A DNA stretch of 47,310 nucleotides. Origin: Methylobacterium terricola. Lineage in GTDB: Bacteria; Pseudomonadota; Alphaproteobacteria; Rhizobiales; Beijerinckiaceae. Each line of letters begins with the position of its first letter. The stretch's first letter is position 1. The notes under the pieces were generated by a model that did not search any database, was not told the DNA's origin, and saw nothing but the letters and a program-made list of their open reading frames with translations. Made by a program: the position numbers and the translations under genes. Location: assembly GCF_006151805.1 (NCBI RefSeq), contig NZ_VDDA01000034.1:1-47310 (forward strand). The letters run 5' to 3'. Shown here piece by piece: positions 8,046 through 16,465 of the stretch.

Positions 8046-9464
8046 ATGAGCACGGAACTCTGGCGCCTGTCGGCGATCGAACTCGGCCGGCTCTTCGCCG
8101 CCGGGCACGCCTCCCCGGTCGACGCCCTGGAGGCGGCGCAAGCCCGCGCGGCCGCGTGGGAACCGCACCTCAACGCCATCGCGCGGGAGAACCCGCGGGC
8201 GCGGGACGAGGCCGAGGCAAGCGCCGCGCGCTGGCGCGCGGGTGCGCCGCTCTCGGCCCTCGACGGCGTGCCGATGACCGTGAAGGAGTTCCTGGTCACC
8301 GGGGGGATGCCCTCGACCTATGCCGAGCCCGGGGCGGCACCGGCGTCCGCACAGGACGAGCTGCCTGTCGCACGGGCACGCGGCGCCGGCCTGGTGACGC
8401 TCGCCAAGACGACGATGCCGGAATTCGCCGTGCAAGGTTACACGGCATCTGCCCGTTTCGGCGTCACCCGCAACCCGTGGAACGTCGCGCTCACCCCCGG
8501 CGGCTCGACCGGCGGCGGCGCGGCCGCGACCGCGGCCGGCTACGCGCCGATCGCCCTCGGCACCGATGGCGGCGGCTCCCTGCGCCGGCCCGCCGGCCAT
8601 ACCGGCCTCGTCGGGCTGAAGAGCAGCCTCGGCCGGGTGCCGCGCCACGGCGGCCTGCCCTCGCCGCTGCTCGATTTCGAGGTGGCGGGCGCGCTCACCC
8701 GCTCCGTCGCGGACAGCCGCGCGGTGCTCCACCTGATGCAGGGCGCCGACCCCCGGGTGCTGTGGTCGACCTTTGCCGCCCCCATCCGGCCCGACCGCCG
8801 CTTGCGCGCCCGTTACGTCGAGCGCATCGGCGACGCCCCCCTCGATCCGGCCATCGCGCATGCGTGCAGGCGGGCCCTGTCGGATCTGGAGGCACTGGGC
8901 GTCGCGGTCAAGGAAGGCCCGCTGCCCTTCGACATCGCCGGGCTGAATGCCCTATGGCCGGAGATCGGCAAGATCGGCCTCGCCCGCCTGTTCGCGGCCG
9001 ATCCGGCCCTGGGCGCGCGGGCGAGCGCGTCGTACCGGGCGATGGCGGACGAGGGCGCCCGCGCCCCGGCCACGGTGCTCGCCGAGATGGTCGAGCGGGT
9101 GCAGGCCCTGCGCAACGCCGCGAATGCGGCCTTCGCCGACCTCGACCTGATCGTCACGCCGTCGGCCGCGGCGATGCCCTGGGCCGCGGATGCAGTCTAT
9201 CCGGAGGTGATCGACGGGCAGCCGGTCGGCCCGCGCGGCCACGCGGTCTATTCGGGCTGGGTCAACGCCGCCGCCCTGCCGGCCGTGAGCCTGCCGGTCG
9301 ATCCGGCGCCGGACGGCATGCCGATCGGCCTGCACCTCGTCGCCGGGTTCGGGCAGGACGACCGGCTCCTCGACCTCGCCGCGGCGATGGAGGCACGCCG
9401 CCCCTTCGCCGACCGCTGGCCGGTCCTGCCGGATCCGGCCCGGTTCGTGGAGGCGGCGCGATGA
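8046..9464 (+). CDS. Amidase, amidase-signature family
   Basis: The 472-residue enzyme hydrolyses an amide bond with the Ser-cisSer-Lys triad. Lys80 is in PMTVKEFL, cis-Ser154 in TPGGSTGGG, and nucleophile Ser178 in GTDGGGSLRRPA. The length is normal for the family (about 450-500). An in-frame ATG nine bases earlier (8037) is an alternative start, and neither has a strong ribosome site. The stop overlaps the next gene's ATG by 4 bp, so the HIU-hydrolase-like protein is coupled to it. Together with the importer this suggests an imported amide, or an amide made by ring opening, as the substrate. Confidence 0.88.
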   Translation: MSTELWRLSAIELGRLFAAGHASPVDALEAAQARAAAWEPHLNAIARENPRARDEAEASAARWRAGAPLSALDGVPMTVKEFLVTGGMPSTYAEPGAAPASAQDELPVARARGAGLVTLAKTTMPEFAVQGYTASARFGVTRNPWNVALTPGGSTGGGAAATAAGYAPIALGTDGGGSLRRPAGHTGLVGLKSSLGRVPRHGGLPSPLLDFEVAGALTRSVADSRAVLHLMQGADPRVLWSTFAAPIRPDRRLRARYVERIGDAPLDPAIAHACRRALSDLEALGVAVKEGPLPFDIAGLNALWPEIGKIGLARLFAADPALGARASASYRAMADEGARAPATVLAEMVERVQALRNAANAAFADLDLIVTPSAAAMPWAADAVYPEVIDGQPVGPRGHAVYSGWVNAAALPAVSLPVDPAPDGMPIGLHLVAGFGQDDRLLDLAAAMEARRPFADRWPVLPDPARFVEAAR

Positions 9465-9814
9465 GTGCCGGCGGCATCTCGGTCCACGCCGTCGACGTGG
9501 CGGAGGGCTGCCCGGCCCTCGGCCTGCGGGTCACGATCTCCGCCCTCCGCGACGCGGGGGCTCACCCCGTCGCCGAGGGCGTGATCGGGCCGACCGGCAG
9601 TTTCGATCATCCGGTGGTGCGGGGTGTCGGCATCGCGGCCGGCACCTACGAAGCCGTGTTCCATCTCGGTGCCTATTTCACCGCGCAGGGACGGCCGGGC
9701 CCGCATTTCCTCGACCAGGTGCCGTTCCGCTTCACCATCGCGGACGCAGGCGAACATTACCACCTGCCGCTGAAGTTCACCCGCTTCGGGTACGCCGTGT
9801 TCCGCGGGGTGTGA
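9461..9814 (+). CDS. 5-hydroxyisourate hydrolase-like (transthyretin-fold) protein, altered signature
   Basis: The 117 residues align along their whole length with HIU hydrolase, the transthyretin-related tetramer that opens the HIU ring in urate breakdown. The N-terminal active-site His is kept (SVHAVDVAEGCPA), as is the late block GEHYHLPLKF. Two hallmarks differ. The Arg of the usual N-x-D-G-R loop is lost (IGPTGSFDHP), and the C-terminal tetrapeptide YRGS is FRGV. It is probably not a standard HIU hydrolase but a paralog acting on a related ring or lactam substrate. It overlaps the amidase gene by 4 bp. No other urate genes are nearby. Confidence 0.8.
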   Translation: MSAGGISVHAVDVAEGCPALGLRVTISALRDAGAHPVAEGVIGPTGSFDHPVVRGVGIAAGTYEAVFHLGAYFTAQGRPGPHFLDQVPFRFTIADAGEHYHLPLKFTRFGYAVFRGV

Positions 9815-9852
9815 GCGGCCTTCGGCGCTCGCAAGCGTTCCGCCCTCCTCCG

Positions 9853-9910
9853 CGTCATCCCGGGCCGCGGCGGCCCCCACCGGGCCGAGCCCCCGCTCAC
9901 CGGGATGACG
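9853..9910. repeat. GTCATCCCGG palindromic repeat
   Basis: Perfect 11-bp arms (CGTCATCCCGG / CCGGGATGACG) flank a G+C-rich centre. Related elements lie at 17760-17797 and 21344-21378. It follows the amidase and HIU-like operon by about 40 bp and could protect the 3' end of that transcript. Confidence 0.65.
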
Positions 9911-10271
9911 AACCGCATGTGCGGCCCCCTGAAGGCTTTGGCCAGAGGCGCAACCGACGATCGAGCTTGATGCCCGCCGCTATCAGGAGTGCGGGCCGCT
10001 TTTGCGCGACCGCGGTCTCTCGTGCCGGGATACGATTGCCATGGCGTTTGCCTGGTCAGGCGTTCGGCGCACTGCCAAGCCCATCCCAGACAATCCATGC
10101 AGCTGCACTACGAAGATGCCGATTCGAGACAATGGAACAATGCCACGGACTGGATAGATAATATCTTCGGGATCGGCCAGTCATCTATTGCATTTAGACG
10201 AGCAACGCCACCCCGGGACACGCCGTCCGCCTCCGCCGGATCCTCCCACCGGGCGCCCCTGACCCGCCTCG

Positions 10272-10320
10272 CGCCGTCATCGCCGGACGCTCCGGCCGTG
10301 ACGGCGGCGTTTTGCTGTTT
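10272..10320 (+). terminator. Intrinsic terminator-like stem with T tract, no gene immediately upstream
   Basis: Arms of 16 bases (CGCCGTCATCGCCGGA / TCCGGCCGTGACGGCG, two mismatches) with a 3-base loop are followed by GCGTTTTGCTGTTT. The nearest plus-strand gene ends 458 bp upstream, so it is either a distant terminator for the amidase operon or the end of an unannotated small RNA. Confidence 0.5.
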
Positions 10321-10547
10321 GCCATCCTGCTCGGGGCGTGTCCGGGAGGCGAGCCGAAAGTCGGCACGCCCGCCTGCTCACGCCGGTCGAACCGGCGTGC
10401 GGCCAACCGGGTGAGCCACCACGATCACCCCGAGCGCCGCCACCGCAGGGAGAGACGGCGCGCGAGCGGCGCGCCGCGTCCGGCGAGGCTCGGCCCGCTC
10501 CGCGCGGCCCTCGCCTTCGTTGTTTCCTTGAATGTCAGTTCTTACCG

Positions 10548-11756
10548 TCAGTTCTTGCCGACCAGCGGGCAGCCGCCCTGGTTCATCGGCTTGAACGCCT
10601 GGTCGCCGGGAATGGTCGCGAGCTTGTTGTAGACGTCCCAGGGCCCCTTCGACTCGGATGGCTTCTTGACTTCGAACAGGTACATGTCGTGGATCGTACG
10701 GCCGTCGGGCCGGATCGTGCTCTTGCCGAACAGCGGATCCTCGGCCGGGTTGGCCTTCATCCAGTCCATCACGACCTTCGCGTCCTTCGATTTCGTCGCC
10801 GCGACCGCCTTCAGGTAGTGCATCAGCCCGCCATAGACGCCGGCCTGGTTCATGCTCGGCATGGTGCCGTTGGCCCGCTTGGCGAAGCGCTCCGAGAATG
10901 CCCGGGTCCCGTCGTTCAGGTCCCAGTAGAAGGCTTCGGTCAGCACCAGCCCCTGGGCGACCTCGAGTCCGAGCGCCTTGGCGTCCTGGGCGTAGAACAG
11001 GAGCGCGGCGAGCTTCTGCCCGCCCTGGGTGATGCCGAATTCATGCGCCTGCTTGACCGCGTTGATCGTGTCGCCGCCGGCATTGGCGAGACCGATCACC
11101 TTGGCGCCCGATCCTTGGGCCTGGAGCAGGAAGGACGAGAAGTCGCTCGCCGGGAACGGCACCTTGGCCGAGCCGAGGACCTTGCCGCCGTTGCGGAGGA
11201 CGACGGCGGCGGTCTCGGTCTGCAGCGATTGCCCGAAGGCGTAATCGGCGGTCAGGAAGAACCAGGTATCGCCGCCGCGCTTGACCATGGCGCCGCCGGT
11301 GCCGTTCGCCAGCGCGTAGGTGTCGTAGGTCCAGTGGACGGTATTGGGCGAGCATTGCGGACCGGTCAGATCGGTGCTGCCGGCGCCGGAATCGACGAAG
11401 ATCTTGTTCTTCTCGCGCGTGATCTGGCTCACCGCGAGCGCGACGGAGGAGGTCGGCACGTCGAAGATGGCGTCGACGCCGTCCCGGTCGTACCATTGCC
11501 GTGCGATGCCGGCGCCGACATCCGGCTTGTTCTGGTGATCGGCCGCCACGATCTCGACCGTCACGTCCTTGTTGGCCGCGGCGAAATCCTCCACCGCCAG
11601 TTGCGCCGCGGCGACCGAGCCCTTGCCGCCGATATCCGAATAGACGCCCGACATGTCGTTCAGGACGCCGACCTTGAGCTTGATCTGTGCCAGGGCGGGC
11701 AGCGCCGAGAGCGCGAGGCAACCGGCGGACAACAGCAACCGCTTGACGAACATCAT
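10548..11756 (-). CDS. ABC substrate-binding protein, LivK/Peripla_BP_6 type (orphan)
   Basis: The 402-residue periplasmic protein has a clear signal peptide (RLLLSAGCLALSALPALA, then Q). The mature part starts IKLKVGVLNDMSGVYSDIGG, the usual opening of branched-chain amino-acid or amide binding proteins, and continues with DVPTSSVALAVSQI and a TADYAFGQSL block. Of the clustered ATGs (11760, 11756, 11753) the one at 11753 has the best spacing from GGGAGG. No permease or ATPase genes adjoin it, so it must use transporter parts encoded elsewhere, perhaps those at 22318-25691. The ligand is unknown. Confidence 0.87.
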   Translation of the reverse strand: MMFVKRLLLSAGCLALSALPALAQIKLKVGVLNDMSGVYSDIGGKGSVAAAQLAVEDFAAANKDVTVEIVAADHQNKPDVGAGIARQWYDRDGVDAIFDVPTSSVALAVSQITREKNKIFVDSGAGSTDLTGPQCSPNTVHWTYDTYALANGTGGAMVKRGGDTWFFLTADYAFGQSLQTETAAVVLRNGGKVLGSAKVPFPASDFSSFLLQAQGSGAKVIGLANAGGDTINAVKQAHEFGITQGGQKLAALLFYAQDAKALGLEVAQGLVLTEAFYWDLNDGTRAFSERFAKRANGTMPSMNQAGVYGGLMHYLKAVAATKSKDAKVVMDWMKANPAEDPLFGKSTIRPDGRTIHDMYLFEVKKPSESKGPWDVYNKLATIPGDQAFKPMNQGGCPLVGKN

Positions 11757-11774
11757 CCATCCTCCCGTTTCACA

Positions 11775-11793
11775 CTTGTTGTTCGTTCACAAG
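11775..11793. promoter_or_regulatory. Inverted repeat upstream of orphan binding-protein gene
   Basis: CTTGT and ACAAG are separated by nine bases, about 20 bp upstream of the binding-protein start, in the 240-bp divergent gap with the esterase gene. It could be an operator or chance; no regulator adjoins. Confidence 0.25.
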
Positions 11794-11996
11794 GCGACAC
11801 CCGGCCGGGATCGTCAAGCGCGACGAAGGACCGGCGAGGCGCGGGCGGGGCCGCGCGACGGCGGCGCGGGGTCGCGCCCATGCGCCGGTGGCATCGCTGG
11901 TCCGGTGTCCAACCGTCTCCGCGCGCCCTACACTTCCCGCGCCTGCCGAGCGCCGCGCGAGACGGCGCGGGCGGTCCCACGGGAGGAACAGGGCTC

Positions 11997-13112
11997 ATGA
12001 TCACCCAACCGCGTCGCGCCACCCGCTCGCATGCCCCGGCGGCCAAGCCCAAGGCCGCCCAGACCCGCAACGCGACAGCCTGGGGCTGGGGAATCCTGGC
12101 GGGTCTCGTCGTCGCCACGTCGGTGGCGGCCCAGGACGCCACGCCGCTGCAGGTGCCGGCCAAGAGCGTGCCGGTGCCGGGCGACGTCAGCCCGCAGATG
12201 GCCAAGGTGATCGGTGCGCCGCTCCGCGCGAACTGGGCCATCCAGCCGAGAACCGGCGAGGAGTGGAAGCCGGTCGCCGAGGCCGGCGCGGCGGCGCTCG
12301 CGCGCCAAGTGCCCGGGATGCTCGCGCGCCTGAAGGTCACGGTCGAGCGCACCACGATCGATGGCGTGCGCGCCTTCATCCTCACTCCGGACGACATCCC
12401 GCCGGAGAATCGCGACCGGCTGCTCGTCCACGTCCATGGCGGCTGCTACGTGCTCAATCCCGGCGAGGCCGGGCTGCCCGAAGCGATCTTCATGGCCGGG
12501 TTCGGCCGGTTCAAGGTGATCTCGGTCGATTACCGGATGCCGCCGGAGGCGACCTACCCGGCCGCCCACGACGACGCGATGACCGTCTGGAAGGCGGTGA
12601 CCCGGACGACCGACCCGAGGCGGACGGCGATCTTCGGCACCTCGGCGGGCGGCGCGCTGACCCTCGCCATAGTGCTGCGGGCCAAGCAGGAGGGGCTGCC
12701 GCTGCCGGCCGCGATCGCCCCCGGCACGCCGATGTCCGACACCACCAAGGTCGGCGACAGCTTCGTCACCAACGCGATGCTCGACAACGTGCTGGTCTCG
12801 CCCGACGGCTTCTGCGACGCCGGGGCCAAGGTCTACGCCAACGGCCACGACCTGAAGGACCCGATGCTGTCGCCAGTCTACGGCGACCTGAGCGGCTTCC
12901 CGCCGACGATCCTGACCACCGGCACCCGCGACCTGCTCCTGTCCAACACCGTGCGGGTGCACCGCAAGCTGCGGGAGGCCGGCGTCGAGGCCTTCCTCCA
13001 GGTCGGCGAGGGGCAGTCGCACGCCCACTACATCCGCGACGACACCGCGCCGGAGACGAAGGCGGTGTTCATGGAGATCGCCGGCTTCTTCGACCGGCAT
13101 CTCGCCCGATGA
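11997..13112 (+). CDS. Alpha/beta hydrolase, hormone-sensitive-lipase-type esterase, probably exported
   Basis: From ATG 11997, preceded by GGGAGGAACAGGGCTC, the protein has 371 residues. A hydrophobic stretch (WGWGILAGLVVATSVAAQ, 29-46) after a basic N-terminus looks like a signal peptide or anchor. The HSL-family oxyanion loop is HGGC (147-150) instead of HGGG. The nucleophile is Ser216 in GTSAGG, the acid is Asp312 in GTRDLL, and the catalytic His is 342 or 344 in SHAHY. It hydrolyses carboxylic esters, with unknown substrate. The frame is open far upstream, but that part runs antisense to the binding-protein gene and lacks family similarity. Confidence 0.85.
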   Translation: MITQPRRATRSHAPAAKPKAAQTRNATAWGWGILAGLVVATSVAAQDATPLQVPAKSVPVPGDVSPQMAKVIGAPLRANWAIQPRTGEEWKPVAEAGAAALARQVPGMLARLKVTVERTTIDGVRAFILTPDDIPPENRDRLLVHVHGGCYVLNPGEAGLPEAIFMAGFGRFKVISVDYRMPPEATYPAAHDDAMTVWKAVTRTTDPRRTAIFGTSAGGALTLAIVLRAKQEGLPLPAAIAPGTPMSDTTKVGDSFVTNAMLDNVLVSPDGFCDAGAKVYANGHDLKDPMLSPVYGDLSGFPPTILTTGTRDLLLSNTVRVHRKLREAGVEAFLQVGEGQSHAHYIRDDTAPETKAVFMEIAGFFDRHLAR

Positions 13113-13117
13113 CGTGA

Positions 13118-13237
13118 TGCCCTCGCGCCTCGGCATCGACACGCCGATGCCAAGGCGTCCGGCGCATCGGCGCCGACGCCCGTTCGGGCTTAGCCAGCGC
13201 CGTCGAACGGATCCGGTCGACGGCGCTGCGGCATGAG
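13118..13237. repeat. 120-bp palindromic dispersed repeat, copy 2
   Basis: This is the same unit as at 418-537, in the same orientation, and it starts six bases after the esterase stop. The three stems are kept, including GCCCGTTCGGGC and an almost perfect GCGCCGTCGAACGGATCC / GGTCGACGGCGC. Several differences from copy 1 fall in stems, which suggests selection or mobility acting on structure. Confidence 0.8.
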
Positions 13238-13334
13238 ACGACCGACGGCCGCAGCGGCCGTCGGTCCCGACGCGCAGAATCCGGGCCGGCTCCCTGGCCG
13301 CGGCGGGCGGGCTCCGGAGCGGGCTCGTCGTGTT

Positions 13335-15491
13335 TCAGGCGGCCCGGACGCTGGCGAGGAAGCCCTCGACCTCCTGGCGCAGGCGGGCGCACTGATCCGA
13401 CATGTCGTCGGAGGCGCGCGCCACCTCGGCGGCGGCGCGGCCCGCCGTGCCGGCCGCCTCGGCCACCGCACCGATGTCGCTCGTCATCGCGGCGGTACCG
13501 TCCGTCGCCTCGGCCATCTGGCGCACGATCTCGTGGGTCATCGCGCCCTGCTCCTCGATCGCCGAGGCGATCCCGGTCGAGACCTGGCTCATGGCCTCGA
13601 TCTGCGCGGTCACGCCGGTGATCGCCTCGCCGGCCCCCTGGCTGGTCGACTGGATCGCCGCGACGTGGCGGCCGATCTCCTCGGTGGCCTTGGCGGTCTG
13701 GCCGGCGAGCTCCTTGACCTCGGCGGCCACCACCGCGAAGCCCCGCCCCGCCGCGCCGGCCCGCGCGGCCTCGATCGTGGCGTTCAGCGCCAGCAGGTTG
13801 GTCTGGCTGGCGATCTGCGACACCAGGCCGACGACGTCGCCGATGCGGGCGGCGGCGGCGGACAGCTCCGCCATCGTGCCGCCGGCATCCCGCGCCTGCG
13901 CCACCGCCTCGGCCGACATTCCGGCGGCCTGCGTGACCTGGCGGCCGATCTCGGCCACGGTCGCCCCCAGCTCCTCGGCCGCCGCCGCGACGGCGCCGAC
14001 ATTGCCGCTGGTCTGCCGGGCCACCGCCGCGACGCTGACCGAGCGGGACGCGGTGCCCTCGACCGCCTGGCTGACGGCGTCGGAGGCCCCCGTCAGCCCC
14101 TCGGCCGCTCCCGACACGCGGGCGACGATGGCACCGACCGAGACCTCGAACCGGTCGGCGAGGTCGCGCAGCAGGGTGCGCCGCGCCTGTTCCTCGCGCA
14201 GGCGCGCCGCCTCGGTGGTCTGCAGCTGCTGGGCCGCCTCCTCGAGGGAGACGTCGCGGATCATCACCACCGCCCGGGCGATGTCGCCGATCTCGTCGCG
14301 GCGGCGGAAGCCAGGCACCTCGTCGAGGGTCTGGCGGGCGGCGAGCGCCTTCAGCGCCCCGGTCAGCGCGGCGAGCGGGCGCACGATCGCCCGCGCCATC
14401 ACGAGGCCGAGGAGCGCGGTGCCGGCGAGCACGGCGAGGCCGATCACCACCAGGAGCCGCGACAGGGAATCCACCGCCCGGAGCGCCTCGGCCTCGGACT
14501 GCTCCGCCACCATGGTCCAGGTGGCGCCGAGCACCGGCATGGCGGTGCTCACCGCCATGCGGCGGCCATGCGGCGTGTCGTAGCTGAACGGCGCCTGCGC
14601 GGCGATCTGCTCGGGGGTGATGCCAAGATCGCTCGACGGCGCGCCGGCCGCGACGTCCTGCGACAGCGGCGGCTTTCCGCGCAGCCGCCCGTCGGGGCCG
14701 ACCGCGAGCGTCTCGCCGGTCTCGCCGAGGCCGGCGCGCTGCGACAGGGTCTGGTCGAACACGGAGGGCGCGAGCCGCATCACGATGTAGCCGGCGCGCT
14801 CCACCGCCTGGCCGGTGCCCATGGCGACGTTGGCGCGCCGGTTCATCGCCTTGCCGACGAAGGCCGCGGGACCGCTGCCGACCGGATAGGGGGCGAAATC
14901 CGCGACCGACACCACGTCGGGCCCGGCTGCCTTCATCTGCTCGAACAGCCGGGCGAGGCCGGTCTCGCGCAGAGCCGGATCGGTGACCGAGGCGGCGAAG
15001 TCGTCGCCCTTGGTCGCCGTGTAGACGATCCGCCCGTTGGGATCGAGGAACAGGAGGTCGGCATAGCCCGGATGGACCAGGAGCTTGCGGGCAACCTCCT
15101 GCACCTTGACGTGACGGCGGCCATACATCGTGTTGGTCGTCGTCCCGTCGAAGGCGAGCCGCGCCTCGATCCCGACCGGGGCCCGGAACGCCGTCAGGAT
15201 CGTGGCATAATCGGGCTTGCCCGGCTCGAGGTTCTCGATCAGGTCGGTGAAGTTCGAGGCCACCTGCGGGTGACCGGCCGCGGCGACGAATTCCGCCTGC
15301 GCCCGCTCGGCGACCTGGGCGATGCCCTGCCCGGTCGCGGTCGCGGCGAGCCGCAGCGTGTCCTGGACGGAGGAGACGAGGCTGCTCCTCGCGGAATACC
15401 AGCTCAAGCCGCCCATCACGCTCGCGCTCACGAGCGCGAGCCCGACGATCGTGGCGGGCAGCCTGACGGCCAGCTTGGAGAGGGACAGCAT
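13335..15491 (-). CDS. Methyl-accepting chemotaxis protein (periplasmic sensor, HAMP, signalling domain)
   Basis: The 718-residue receptor starts at ATG 15491. A GTG 90 bases upstream adds 30 residues of no clear value. A first membrane segment (about 8-30, LPATIVGLALVSASVMGGLS) and a second near 340-365 enclose a roughly 310-residue periplasmic domain, the size of a double Cache sensor. A HAMP region follows (starting RAIVRPLAAL), then the signalling hairpin with the tip NLLALNATIEAARAG near residue 565. The ligand is not predictable. It is a single gene with no chemotaxis kinase genes nearby. Its C-terminal half closely resembles that of the receptor at 32696. Confidence 0.9.
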   Translation of the reverse strand: MLSLSKLAVRLPATIVGLALVSASVMGGLSWYSARSSLVSSVQDTLRLAATATGQGIAQVAERAQAEFVAAAGHPQVASNFTDLIENLEPGKPDYATILTAFRAPVGIEARLAFDGTTTNTMYGRRHVKVQEVARKLLVHPGYADLLFLDPNGRIVYTATKGDDFAASVTDPALRETGLARLFEQMKAAGPDVVSVADFAPYPVGSGPAAFVGKAMNRRANVAMGTGQAVERAGYIVMRLAPSVFDQTLSQRAGLGETGETLAVGPDGRLRGKPPLSQDVAAGAPSSDLGITPEQIAAQAPFSYDTPHGRRMAVSTAMPVLGATWTMVAEQSEAEALRAVDSLSRLLVVIGLAVLAGTALLGLVMARAIVRPLAALTGALKALAARQTLDEVPGFRRRDEIGDIARAVVMIRDVSLEEAAQQLQTTEAARLREEQARRTLLRDLADRFEVSVGAIVARVSGAAEGLTGASDAVSQAVEGTASRSVSVAAVARQTSGNVGAVAAAAEELGATVAEIGRQVTQAAGMSAEAVAQARDAGGTMAELSAAAARIGDVVGLVSQIASQTNLLALNATIEAARAGAAGRGFAVVAAEVKELAGQTAKATEEIGRHVAAIQSTSQGAGEAITGVTAQIEAMSQVSTGIASAIEEQGAMTHEIVRQMAEATDGTAAMTSDIGAVAEAAGTAGRAAAEVARASDDMSDQCARLRQEVEGFLASVRAA

Positions 15492-15762
15492 ACGGTAATC
15501 CAGCTCACGATGGGCAGCTAGCCGTTCAAGGCTCGGGATTCGGGACAGATGCCCCGCTGCCGTGGAGATTGCCGGATTCACGATAATTTTCGGTGAAACG
15601 CTCGATTTTCGCCCGCCCTTGGGTCATGCCGTAACAGTTACCCAAAAGTCCGGGCTTCGAAACAGCAAAAGCCGGCGGCCGAGCCGCGAACACGCTGACC
15701 GGCAAGGGCAATCCGCAGCCTCTGGCGGCCTGCGATATCGCCACCAGGCGCGTGCTCCTGCG

Positions 15763-16377
15763 TCAGGCCGGCGCGCCGACCGGCCCGCACCCCGACGGAA
15801 ACGCCCCGAGCGACACCCGCGCCACCTCGCGCAGCGCCTCCCGGTCGGCGCCGGACGAGGCCAGGACCCCCATGCCGGAGGCGACCGTCGACAGGAAGCG
15901 GGCGAGCGCGGCAGGGTCGCCTTCCATCGGCAGGTCGCCCTCGTCACGCGCTCGCACGAAGCGCTCGCGTAGCTCGGTCTCGGTCTGGGCGCGCCGGGCG
16001 GCGAGCTCGAACGGGATGTTCTCCGAGCCGGCGCCGCAGGCGAGCCCGCCCTGGACGAGCAGGCAGCCCGGTGGGTTCGCCGGGTCGGTGTGGCTCTCGG
16101 CGATGCTCGACAGGAAACGCTCGGCGACGTCGCGGGCCGTCGCGCCGTCGAGCACGTAGCGCATATGCGCCGAGCGGCGCTCCGCGTAGCGGTCGAGGGC
16201 GGCCTTGAGGAGGCCCTCCTTGCTGCCGAAGGCGGCGTAGAGGCTCGGCGGCTTGATGCCCATCGCCTTGGTCAGCATCGCGAGCGTCGCCCCGTCGTAG
16301 CCGTGGCGCCAGAACACCTCCATCGCCTCGTCGAGGGCCTTGTCCGTGCAGAAGGCCCGGGGCCGCCCCATTGCCAT
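15763..16377 (-). CDS. TetR-family transcriptional regulator
   Basis: The 204-residue protein starts at the ATG at 16377 (MAMGRPRAF). Its helix-turn-helix lies near residues 30-52 (TLAMLTKAMGIKPPSLYAAF), and the GSKEGLLKAALDRY segment is typical of AcrR/TetR proteins. The C-terminal half is a ligand-binding helical domain. It diverges from the RND efflux genes across an 88-bp gap with an inverted repeat at 16449-16464, and very likely represses them until bound by a toxic compound. A longer upstream frame would run into that operator region and is not favoured. Confidence 0.88.
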   Translation of the reverse strand: MAMGRPRAFCTDKALDEAMEVFWRHGYDGATLAMLTKAMGIKPPSLYAAFGSKEGLLKAALDRYAERRSAHMRYVLDGATARDVAERFLSSIAESHTDPANPPGCLLVQGGLACGAGSENIPFELAARRAQTETELRERFVRARDEGDLPMEGDPAALARFLSTVASGMGVLASSGADREALREVARVSLGAFPSGCGPVGAPA

Positions 16378-16448
16378 TGTCCGCTGGCTCCAACTTTTGT
16401 AACGAGTGGTAGATAAGTCACTTGACGGCCAGCGTCCACGCCGACATG

Positions 16449-16464
16449 TGTAACGCACCTTACA
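16449..16464. promoter_or_regulatory. Candidate TetR operator, TGTAA-N6-TTACA
   Basis: A perfect 5-bp inverted repeat lies immediately before the adaptor gene, with a related half site TTGTAACG at 16397-16404. TTAC/GTAA arms are common in operators of TetR regulators of efflux pumps. Its position next to the start codon would block transcription or translation of the pump operon. Confidence 0.5.
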
Positions 16465-16465
16465 G

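Larger units (their letters stand above)
9815..10547. other. 733-bp intergenic region: repeats, AT-rich patch, orphan terminator
   Basis: No protein gene can be supported. The region holds a GTCATCCCGG palindrome (9853-9910), an unusually AT-rich patch around 10130-10200 with promoter-like TAGATAATAT, a strong stem with T tract (10272-10320), and further stems at 10379-10399 and 10457-10475. The AT-rich patch followed by a terminator could mark a small RNA gene on the plus strand. Confidence 0.5.

Noticed and set aside
7938..8861. Long N-terminal extension of the ABC ATPase frame
   Set aside because: It is antisense to the amidase gene, and the ATPase homology starts after 7937.
9461..9814. 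Calling this gene a true urate-pathway HIU hydrolase (pucM/uraH)
   Set aside because: The active-site Arg and YRGS tail are changed, and no urate oxidase, OHCU decarboxylase or allantoin genes are present.
10338..11996. Very long upstream extension of the esterase open frame
   Set aside because: It runs antisense to the binding-protein gene and has no esterase similarity. ATG 11997 has a good ribosome site and gives the normal length.
13233..15521. Long open frame opposite the chemoreceptor gene (762 codons)
   Set aside because: This is a typical high-G+C antisense shadow, with Arg/Gly/His-rich low-complexity translation and no domain. The minus strand encodes a complete chemoreceptor.
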